Assembly: GCA_900466005.1 (NCBI GenBank)
Contig: UEGQ01000010.1
Coordinates: forward strand, 1 to 64,000
DNA length: 64,000 nt
From: Hyphomicrobiales bacterium
GTDB lineage: Bacteria > Pseudomonadota > Alphaproteobacteria > Rhizobiales > Rhizobiaceae
Reading direction: 5' to 3'
Every line of letters begins with the position of its first letter. The stretch's first letter is position 1. A program made the position numbers and the translations under genes. This document shows positions 47,190-53,881 of this stretch, in pieces. Under the pieces are notes generated by a model that worked only from the letters and a program-made list of their open reading frames with translations, searched no databases and was not told the origin of the DNA.

Positions 47190-48485
47190 TCAAGCCCCCG
47201 TCACGCGCCAGATGACGTCGCCGACATCGTCCGCGACGAGCAGCGAACCGTCCGGCCCGATGGTCACGCCGACAGGGCGGCCGTAGGAGAATTTCTCGTC
47301 CGGCGAGAGGAAGCCGGTCAGGATGTCGCGCGGCGGGCCCGACGGCTTGCCGTTCTCGAAGGGCACGAAGATCACCCTGTAGCCGGACAGCATCGAGCGG
47401 TTCCACGAGCCGTGCTGGCCGATGACCATGCCGTCCGGGAAGCCCGGCAGGGTGCCCGCCGCCAGCCAGCAGAGTCCGAGCGAGGCGGTGTGGCCGCCGA
47501 GTGCATAATCGGGCTGGATGGCGGTGGCGACGAGGCTTGGCGCCTGCGGCACGCGATCGTCGACCGTCTGCCCCCAGTAGCAATAGGGCCAGCCGTAGAA
47601 GCCGCCGTCCTTCACCGAGGTCAGGTAGTCGGGCGGCGTCTCGTCGCCGAGGCCGTCGCGCTCGTTGACCACCGTCCAGAGTGCGCCGGTGGCCGGCTCG
47701 AAGGCGAGCCCGACGGGGTTGCGCAAGCCGCCCGCAAAGATGCGGCTCTTCTCGGTCCTGAGGTCGATCTCGTAGATGCAGGCGCGGCCTTCCTCGGCGG
47801 CGAAACCGTGTTCGGCGATGTTGCTCAGAGAGCCGACGCCGACATAGAGCTTGCTGCCGTCCTGGCTCGCAAGCACGCTGCGCGTCCAGTGGCCGGCCGG
47901 CTTGAAGTCGGCGATCTTGCGGCCCTCCGCAGCGATGCGGGTGGCGCCGTCGGTATAGGGATAGGCCATCAGCCCGTCGGTGTTGCCGACATAGAAGGTG
48001 CCGTCGAGCAGTGCCATGCCGAAGGGGTGGTTGAGCCCTTCCATGAAGGCGTGGCGAACCTCGGCGGTGCCGTCGCCGTCATTGTCGCGCAGCAGCGTGA
48101 TGCGGTTCGGGCTTTCGCCGACGGCCGCCGCGCGCTTCATCGTTGCGTACATCGCATAGTCGAAGGGGGTGCGCATACGCCCGCCGTCGACGCCGAGCGC
48201 CTCGGAAGCGAGCACGTCGCCGTTCGGCAGCACGTAGATCCAGCGCGGGTGCTTCAGCCCCCTCGCGAAGGCGTTCACCTTCAGCCCCGGCGCCGCCGTC
48301 GGCGTGTGGCCGTCGGTCCAGCCCTTGGCGGTCGGCATCTTGAGGGTAGGGATGCGCTGCGGTTTCGCCTCCGGAATGATCGGCGCGCCCCCGAGGGCCG
48401 GCTTGCCGTTACCCGCACCGCCACGGCGCATGAGGATCATCGCGGCCCCGATCAGGGCGACGAATCGACCGAACAGTCCCAACAT
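47190..48485 (-). CDS. Sorbosone dehydrogenase / PQQ-dependent sugar dehydrogenase family protein
   Basis: The 431-residue protein has an N-terminal membrane anchor (about residues 3-19) and a six-bladed beta-propeller of the L-sorbosone/soluble glucose dehydrogenase family. Typical segments are FARGLKHPRWIYVLPNGDVL, GLNHPFGMAL, GLRNPVGLAFEP, VGQHGSWNRS (read as IGQHGSWNRS) and GRPVGVTIGPDGSLLVADD. It should face the periplasm and oxidise a sugar or aldose, possibly with PQQ. The substrate is unknown. GAGGAG 7 nt before ATG 48485 sets the start; the longer open frame upstream covers the HxlR gene and is not real. Confidence 0.85.
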   Translation of the reverse strand: MLGLFGRFVALIGAAMILMRRGGAGNGKPALGGAPIIPEAKPQRIPTLKMPTAKGWTDGHTPTAAPGLKVNAFARGLKHPRWIYVLPNGDVLASEALGVDGGRMRTPFDYAMYATMKRAAAVGESPNRITLLRDNDGDGTAEVRHAFMEGLNHPFGMALLDGTFYVGNTDGLMAYPYTDGATRIAAEGRKIADFKPAGHWTRSVLASQDGSKLYVGVGSLSNIAEHGFAAEEGRACIYEIDLRTEKSRIFAGGLRNPVGLAFEPATGALWTVVNERDGLGDETPPDYLTSVKDGGFYGWPYCYWGQTVDDRVPQAPSLVATAIQPDYALGGHTASLGLCWLAAGTLPGFPDGMVIGQHGSWNRSMLSGYRVIFVPFENGKPSGPPRDILTGFLSPDEKFSYGRPVGVTIGPDGSLLVADDVGDVIWRVTGA

Positions 48486-48583
48486 GCCTGCACTCCTCTT
48501 CCATATGTCCTGCGGCACCATAGCCGAAGCGCTTGCGGCGAGAAACTGACCAAACGCAAATTCTCCCAAAGAAACAAGAGCCT

Positions 48584-48928
48584 TCACTCTTCCGCGGCGA
48601 GCCGTGGCTTCACGTGGGTTTCCGACCAGACCCACAGGGCCTTCAGGAGCGGTTCGAGAGTCATGCCGAAGGGCGTCATCGAATATTCCACCTTCGGCGG
48701 CACTTCCGGATAGACCGTGCGGGCGATCACGCCGTCGGCCTCGAGCTCGCGGAGCTGGTTCGTCAGCATCCGCTGGGTGAGCCCCGGCAGCAGCCGGCCG
48801 AGTTCGTTGAAGCGCTTGGTGCCGTCCATGATGTGGAAGAGCAGGACCACCTTCCACTTGCCGCTGATGATGTCCATCGCCGCTTCCACAGGGCAGTTGC
48901 CGTAGATCTTGTGGCGCTGCTTGCGCAT
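48584..48928 (-). CDS. HxlR family transcriptional regulator
   Basis: The 114-residue winged-helix protein has the HxlR hallmarks: an N-terminal cysteine in GNCPVEAAMDIISGKW, then RFNELGRLLPGLTQRMLTNQLRELEADG. The cysteine often senses electrophiles or oxidants in this family. ATG 48928 has GAGG 7 nt upstream; a GTG at 48949 is less likely. A long palindrome 20 bp upstream, shared with the divergent SnoaL-like gene, is the likely operator for both. Confidence 0.9.
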   Translation of the reverse strand: MRKQRHKIYGNCPVEAAMDIISGKWKVVLLFHIMDGTKRFNELGRLLPGLTQRMLTNQLRELEADGVIARTVYPEVPPKVEYSMTPFGMTLEPLLKALWVWSETHVKPRLAAEE

Positions 48929-48948
48929 GTCTTTTCCTCTTTTGCGCA

Positions 48949-48979
48949 CACAAATGGCGCCGTAACGGCGCTATTTGTG
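48949..48979. promoter_or_regulatory. Palindromic operator between hxlR-like and SnoaL-like genes
   Basis: CACAAATGGCGCCG and CGGCGCTATTTGTG form 14-bp arms with one mismatch and a 3-nt centre (TAA). The site begins 21 bp upstream of the regulator start codon and 67 bp upstream of the divergent gene. Size and symmetry suit a dimeric HxlR protein. Confidence 0.6.
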
Positions 48980-49045
48980 CGTACTGGCGCAATTTTTCCG
49001 ATCGGTTAAGGCTGCCGACATCAACCCCGAACCAGGAGAAACGTG

Positions 49046-49456
49046 ATGTCCGAAACCCCCGCCGAAGTCCATCCGGTGATCGATCTCGAAAAGGCGGCCC
49101 TTGCCCGCTGGTGCAACGGCGATCCTTCCGGCTTTCTCGAAATTTCCGCGCCGGAGGTCGTCTATTTCGATCCCTTCCTCGACAAACGCATGGAAGGGCT
49201 CGAGGCACTCACCGGCTACTATGAGGCGATCCGCGGCAAGATCTTCGCGGCACGCTACGAGATGATCGAGCCGAAGGTGATCGAGATCGGCGATGCGGCG
49301 GTGCTGACCTTCCGCTTCCTCTCCTATGCCGGCAGCGAAGGCGCGCGGATGCACTGGTATTGCACCGAGGTCTATCGCCGGCAGGCCGACGGCGCATGGG
49401 GCATCGCCGCCACCCACTGGTCGCTGATTTCCGATCAGGCATCGGCCGGCGGCTGA
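49046..49456 (+). CDS. SnoaL-like / NTF2-fold protein
   Basis: The 136-residue protein has the cone-shaped NTF2-like pattern: ALARWCNGDPSGFLEISAPE, then FDPFLDKRMEGLEALTGYYE and MHWYCTEVYRRQADGAWGIAATHWS. Such folds bind small hydrophobic molecules or act as small enzymes, and the activity here is unknown. AGGAG 7 nt before ATG 49046 sets the start. Divergence from the HxlR gene over a shared palindrome suggests it is the regulated target. Confidence 0.8.
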   Translation: MSETPAEVHPVIDLEKAALARWCNGDPSGFLEISAPEVVYFDPFLDKRMEGLEALTGYYEAIRGKIFAARYEMIEPKVIEIGDAAVLTFRFLSYAGSEGARMHWYCTEVYRRQADGAWGIAATHWSLISDQASAGG

Positions 49457-49474
49457 GAGGCCGTCGGGTAGACG

Positions 49475-49497
49475 GGCCGCGGGTCTTGCCCGCGGCC
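49475..49497. terminator. Hairpin between convergent SnoaL-like and bioY genes
   Basis: GGCCGCGGG and CCCGCGGCC form a 9-bp perfect stem with a TCTTG loop, 10 nt beyond the bioY stop. No T run is present. Confidence 0.5.
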
Positions 49498-49506
49498 ACG
49501 CATATC

Positions 49507-50067
49507 TCAGGCGCGGTGCGGCAGAAGCGGATAGCCGACCATCACGGCGCGGCCGGCAAGCGCTGCGATCGCCGCCTTGATGAGGTCGCCGGGAATGAAG
49601 GCGAGCGAACCCATGAAGGCCTTGGAAAGGCCGAGCCCGGCGCCGAAGGCGAGATAGCCGATGCCGAAGAGATAGACGACGACGATGCCGCCGATGACCG
49701 AGGCGGCGAAGAAGCCGAGCGTCTGCGGCAGGGCTTCCATCGCGGGCTTGCCGAAGCGTTCGGCGATCTGCCCGGTGACGTAGGCGCCCGGCACCCAGCC
49801 GATCAGGAAGCCGACGGTCGGACCGGCGAAGACGGCAAGGCCGCCGCGTCCGCCGGAAAGCACCGGCAGGCCGATCGCCACCAGGATGATGACGAGGACC
49901 GGCGCCAGCGCCCCGCGCTTCGCCCCGAGGATGACGCCGGCGAGCATGACGCCGAGCGTCTGGGCCGAGATCGGAACGTTGAACGGCAGCATGATCGGCG
50001 GCACGAGGCCGAGCACGACGATGATCGCCGCAAAGAGTGCAATGAGAACGAGATCGCGGGTATTCAT
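49507..50067 (-). CDS. bioY: Biotin ECF transporter substrate-binding membrane protein
   Basis: BioY is the S-component that binds biotin in the inner membrane. The 186-residue protein has six hydrophobic segments and the family motif GGRGGLAVFAGPTVGFLIGW. LAFIPGDLIKAAIAALAGR lies near the C-terminus. It is the third gene of bioMNY, 33 bp after bioN, so uptake should be of high affinity. Confidence 0.95.
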   Translation of the reverse strand: MNTRDLVLIALFAAIIVVLGLVPPIMLPFNVPISAQTLGVMLAGVILGAKRGALAPVLVIILVAIGLPVLSGGRGGLAVFAGPTVGFLIGWVPGAYVTGQIAERFGKPAMEALPQTLGFFAASVIGGIVVVYLFGIGYLAFGAGLGLSKAFMGSLAFIPGDLIKAAIAALAGRAVMVGYPLLPHRA

Positions 50068-50100
50068 GGCAGCCTCCTCAAAAATCCCCTGCTTTCCTGC

Positions 50101-50703
50101 TCATTGACCCCGAATTCCCCTGGCGTCAATGGCCGCGGCGATGCTGTCCGCATCCTTGAGCGTCTGGATGACCAGCGGACCGAGCAGGGTGGAGGGCCGG
50201 ACGGGGAGCCCGCGGGCGGCATGTGCCTCGCGGATCGCCTGGTAGCGGGCGAGGATTTCCGGCACGAAGCGGATGACGAGGCCGACGGCAAGCCCGATGT
50301 CGGACGCCTTGACGAGCCCCGCCCTTTCGAGCGGCCGGGCGGCGGCGGCGATCGTGTCGATGAAATCGGAAATGCCGGTCGTCGCGGTGACGGCCGCCGC
50401 CATCAGCACCAGCGCCGAGAGCCGCAGCAGCGTCAGCAGCGCATCGTCCGCGGAATTGACGAGGAGGTTGAAGAGCGCCACCAGCGCCACCGTGGCGAGG
50501 ATCGGCAGCAGCGGCCGCAGCGCCGCCCGGAGCGGCTGGCCGAGGCCGAAATAGATGAAGGCCGCGAGACCGAGCGCGGCTCCCGGAACTAAGGGATTGC
50601 GGGTCAGGAAGACGGCCGCCGCGAAGACCGCGAGCGCGGCAAGCTTGATGGCGGGCTTCAGTCGGTGCAGCCAGGTATCGCCGGCGACGTAAAGGCTCCT
50701 CAT
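50101..50703 (-). CDS. bioN: Biotin ECF transporter transmembrane (EcfT) protein
   Basis: The 200-residue EcfT protein links BioY to the ATPase. It has about five hydrophobic segments and the two Ala-Arg-Gly coupling motifs expected of EcfT proteins, at 163-165 (HAARGLP) and 194-196 (DARGIRG). Its start overlaps the bioM stop by 4 nt. Confidence 0.93.
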   Translation of the reverse strand: MRSLYVAGDTWLHRLKPAIKLAALAVFAAAVFLTRNPLVPGAALGLAAFIYFGLGQPLRAALRPLLPILATVALVALFNLLVNSADDALLTLLRLSALVLMAAAVTATTGISDFIDTIAAAARPLERAGLVKASDIGLAVGLVIRFVPEILARYQAIREAHAARGLPVRPSTLLGPLVIQTLKDADSIAAAIDARGIRGQ

Positions 50704-51398
50704 CGAAGCGCGATCTCCCGGTAGAGCCGGATCGCCTCTTGCGCCGCGCCGTCGAAGACGAGCCTTGCGCGGTCGAAGACCAGCACGCGCGGAAAATCGG
50801 CGATCAGCGAGAGATCGTGGCTGATGACGATGGCATTTTCTTCCAGCCCGCGGATCGCGGTTTCGACCAGCGCCCGGTTCTTGAGGTCGAGCTGGTTGGT
50901 CGGCTCGTCGAAGATGACGATCTCGGGCCGCATCACCATCACCGCGGCGAGTGCGGCGAGCTGCACCTCGCCGCCGGAGAGTTCGTGCGGCCGGCGGTCG
51001 GCGAGTTCGGTCAGCGAAAAGCGGTCGAGCACCGCGTTGACCGCCCGGTCGAGCGCCTCGCCCTTCACTCCGCGGCTCTTCGGCCCGAAGGCGATGTCGT
51101 CGCGGATGATCGGCAGGATGATCTGGTTTGCCGGGTTCTGGAAGATGAAACCGACACGGGCGAGCACCGCCTTCGCTTCGTCGACCGTGTCCAGACCGTC
51201 GACGCTGACCTTGCCGGCGCTCGGCTTGACGAGGCCGTTGATCAGCCGCGCGAAGGTGGTCTTGCCGGAGCCGTTGAGCCCGATCACGCCGATGCGGCGC
51301 TCGCTGAGCGAAAGGCTGAGCGGCTCGAGCGCCACACGGGCGCCGTAACGCACTTCGGCCGCATCGAAACGGATATCCAAGCCTTTGTCCTTTCGCAT
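50700..51398 (-). CDS. bioM: Biotin ECF transporter ATPase
   Basis: The 232-residue ATPase has Walker A GLNGSGKTT at 40-48, the signature LSGGEVQ, Walker B VIFDEPTNQLD and the switch His in VISHD. A single ATPase gene with bioN and bioY is the dedicated biotin arrangement of alphaproteobacteria. A BioR-like box lies 14-23 nt upstream of the start. Confidence 0.94.
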   Translation of the reverse strand: MRKDKGLDIRFDAAEVRYGARVALEPLSLSLSERRIGVIGLNGSGKTTFARLINGLVKPSAGKVSVDGLDTVDEAKAVLARVGFIFQNPANQIILPIIRDDIAFGPKSRGVKGEALDRAVNAVLDRFSLTELADRRPHELSGGEVQLAALAAVMVMRPEIVIFDEPTNQLDLKNRALVETAIRGLEENAIVISHDLSLIADFPRVLVFDRARLVFDGAAQEAIRLYREIALR

Positions 51399-51411
51399 GT
51401 CTTGCCGGCTT

Positions 51412-51421
51412 CTATAGACAA
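51412..51421 (-). promoter_or_regulatory. Possible BioR box upstream of bioM
   Basis: TTGTCTATAG on the minus strand matches the BioR consensus TTATCTATAA at 8 of 10 positions, 14 nt before the bioM start codon. BioR is the GntR-type biotin repressor of alphaproteobacteria. No bioR gene is in the window. Confidence 0.42.
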
Positions 51422-51467
51422 GATCGCGCTGAATGCGAAGGAAAAGCGTTTTCCTGTTTTCGTGACC

Positions 51468-52334
51468 TCACGGATGAATTTCGAAGAGCAAGGCGGTTGC
51501 GTCGTCGCTGACCTTGTAGCGCGGATAGAGTCTTCCATCCGGATCGCGGTTGCGCTCCATGTGGCGCAGTTCCGCCAGGAGGGTGCCGAGCCCGCAATCG
51601 CGCGCTGCTGCGACGAGCCCTGCGGTGTCGTAAAGCTCGTACTGGTCCCGAAGCGCGGCAAAGCCGTCGGTGCAGAGCAGGCCGGTCAGGGAGCCCGAAA
51701 ACGGCACGCTTTCTCGCACTATGTAGTCGGCCGCCTGCGGCGCCGTGCCGAGCGTCCAGAGCGGCCCCTCCGGCGTATTGTAGCGGGCGCGACCGGCGCG
51801 CAGGTCCGCCTGCACGGAGCAATCGAGCGTGAGCGAGGAAGGTGTCGCCAGCCTGCCGGAGCGGGAAAGGGCAGCCCGCGCCCGCTCCCGTTCAGCCGCA
51901 TAGCTTTCCTTCAGTGCGCTCGTGTCGAAGCTCTCGCCGCTGTCGTTGGCAAGGATGAACAGCCTGCAATCGCCGAGTCCGTAGGTGACCAAGGTGCCAT
52001 CTTCCACGGAAACCATCTGGAAGCCGGCGACCGGCAGCGCCCATGCTTCGAGCGCGATGCCGACCGAGGCGGCGTGCACTTCCTCCTTCGCCCTGCGGTT
52101 TATCTCGCGCACCATTTCCGCGACCGGCCGGTCGACAAGTTCGAGGAAGCCGTCGCGGGCGAAGTGCGAAAGCCACCGCGCGTCGGAGCCGTCGCCCGTC
52201 ATCAGCGGCTGATTGCCCAGTCCCGTGGCGCCGTCGATGACGAAGGCCCGGCCGTCCGATGCGCCATACGCGTCTTCGTTGGGCCTTGCCTCGTGTCCTG
52301 CATCCGTCAGGCTGTCCAGCACCGTCAGCTTCAT
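51468..52334 (-). CDS. PP2C-family serine/threonine phosphatase-like protein
   Basis: The 288-residue protein keeps the metal-binding aspartate motifs of PP2C phosphatases: FVIDGATGLG, YGLGDCRLFI, LLCTDGFAAL and SDDATALLFEI. It is cytoplasmic, without added sensor domains. The partner kinase and target are unknown. ATG 52334 (MKLTVLDSLTDAG) is the natural start; the frame is open 92 codons further into the divergent gene, but that part is not real coding sequence. Confidence 0.85.
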   Translation of the reverse strand: MKLTVLDSLTDAGHEARPNEDAYGASDGRAFVIDGATGLGNQPLMTGDGSDARWLSHFARDGFLELVDRPVAEMVREINRRAKEEVHAASVGIALEAWALPVAGFQMVSVEDGTLVTYGLGDCRLFILANDSGESFDTSALKESYAAERERARAALSRSGRLATPSSLTLDCSVQADLRAGRARYNTPEGPLWTLGTAPQAADYIVRESVPFSGSLTGLLCTDGFAALRDQYELYDTAGLVAAARDCGLGTLLAELRHMERNRDPDGRLYPRYKVSDDATALLFEIHP

Positions 52335-52467
52335 CGCGAGTTCCGTGTTGTTGTGGAGCCGCAAGATCGGACGGCCATTGTGACGCGGTTGTGACGCGCG
52401 TCGATTAAAATAGCTTTCCGTGCAAGAGCGATTGAACATATCAAGAACATTCGCTAGCCTGCCGTGC

Positions 52468-53655
52468 ATGGCGATTCCGATCAGCAACCGGCAGGCACGG
52501 CGTATCTTTCTCGAACGGCAGGGGCTGTCGCGGCCGCCGAACCGCATGCTCGGCAAGGACGGGCTCTGCGCGCTGATCCACGACCTCGGCTTCGTCCAGG
52601 TCGACAGCATCGCGACGGTGGAGCGCGCCCATCACCAGATCCTGTTTTCCCGCAACCAGACCTACCGGCCGGAGCACCTGAGCGCGCTTCTCGAAAAGGA
52701 CCGCGCGCTCTTCGAGCACTGGACGCACGACGCCTCGATCATTCCCTCCGCCTTCTTTCCCTACTGGAAGCACCGCTTCACCCGCCGCGAGGGCCATATC
52801 CGCGAGAACTGGCGCAAGTGGCAGGGGGAAGGCTTCGACCGGGCCTTCGAGGAGACCTACGAGCGCATCCGCGAGACCGGCCCGGTCATGGCGCGCGACG
52901 TGAAGGCGGAGGACCACAAGTCCGGCGGCTGGTGGAACTGGCACCCCTCGAAGACGGCGCTCGAATTCCTCTGGCACACCGGCAAGCTTGCGATTTCCGC
53001 GCGGGAGAATTTTCAGAAGGTCTACGACCTCGCCGAGCGGGTGATCCCCTCCGAGCACTTTTCCGCCGAGGTCGATCACGATGCCTTCATCGACTGGGCC
53101 TGCCGCGGCGCGCTGACGCGGCTCGGCTTCGCCACCCATGGCGAGATCGCCGCCTTCTTCGATCTCGTCACCCCGCAGGAGGCGAAGGCCTGGGTGGAGC
53201 GTCACCGCGACGAACTCGAGGAAGTCTCGCTCGAAACGGTGGACGGCAAGCAGCGCGCCTCCTTCGCCCTTGCCGAAAGCCTGCCCACGCTCATCGACCC
53301 GCCCGAGCCGCCGGCCCGCATCCGGACGCTCAGCCCCTTCGACCCGCTGATCCGCGACCGCAACCGCACCGAACGGCTCTTCGGCTTCTTCTACCGCATC
53401 GAGATCTTCGTGCCGGAGCCGAAGCGCGAATACGGCTACTACGTCTTCCCGCTGCTGGAAGCCGACCGCCTCGTCGGCCGCATCGACATGAAGGCGGACC
53501 GCAAGACGGGCGTGCTGGCAGTCCGGCGCCTCTGGTGGGAGCCGGGCGTGAAACCCTCCGCCGGGCGGCTGGAGCGGCTGGAGGCCGAGCTTTCCCGGAT
53601 CGCCAAATTCGCCGGCGTGGAGAAGGTGGAGTATGGCGAGGGGTGGACGGGGTGA
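52468..53655 (+). CDS. YcaQ/AlkX-type winged-helix DNA glycosylase family protein
   Basis: The 395-residue protein belongs to the HTH_42 (DUF1006) family. E. coli YcaQ removes crosslinking nucleotides, and its catalytic QxD motif is seen here as Q44-V-D46 in GFVQVDSIATVERAHHQ. Other family segments are HDASIIPSAFFPYW, TRLGFATHGEIAAFF and LSPFDPLIRDR. ATG 52468 is the start. It is the last GC-rich gene before the AT-rich island. Confidence 0.88.
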   Translation: MAIPISNRQARRIFLERQGLSRPPNRMLGKDGLCALIHDLGFVQVDSIATVERAHHQILFSRNQTYRPEHLSALLEKDRALFEHWTHDASIIPSAFFPYWKHRFTRREGHIRENWRKWQGEGFDRAFEETYERIRETGPVMARDVKAEDHKSGGWWNWHPSKTALEFLWHTGKLAISARENFQKVYDLAERVIPSEHFSAEVDHDAFIDWACRGALTRLGFATHGEIAAFFDLVTPQEAKAWVERHRDELEEVSLETVDGKQRASFALAESLPTLIDPPEPPARIRTLSPFDPLIRDRNRTERLFGFFYRIEIFVPEPKREYGYYVFPLLEADRLVGRIDMKADRKTGVLAVRRLWWEPGVKPSAGRLERLEAELSRIAKFAGVEKVEYGEGWTG

Positions 53656-53796
53656 GGGGGTACGAAGTGGGAGTAATCGATCGCTTCGCGCCAAGATCTG
53701 ACGTCAGCCCGTAGACGACCGATGTTCTCATTGGAGTCAGAGTGCAGACGTATAGAGCGGCTTCGTTTGGTGTACTCGAACGCAGCTCAATAATAC

Positions 53797-53825
53797 TTGG
53801 TGTATTTAAAATTTGATGGCATAAA
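53797..53825 (+). promoter_or_regulatory. Possible promoter of the AT-rich orphan gene
   Basis: TTGGTG (53797-53802) and CATAAA (53820-53825) have 17-nt spacing in very AT-rich DNA; only 17 of the 60 bases at 53821-53880 are G or C. Confidence 0.3.
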
Positions 53826-53881
53826 GTTTTTAAAAATTCTAGATTTATATCCAGAGATTGAGGCAGTTGAAAAAGACGACC

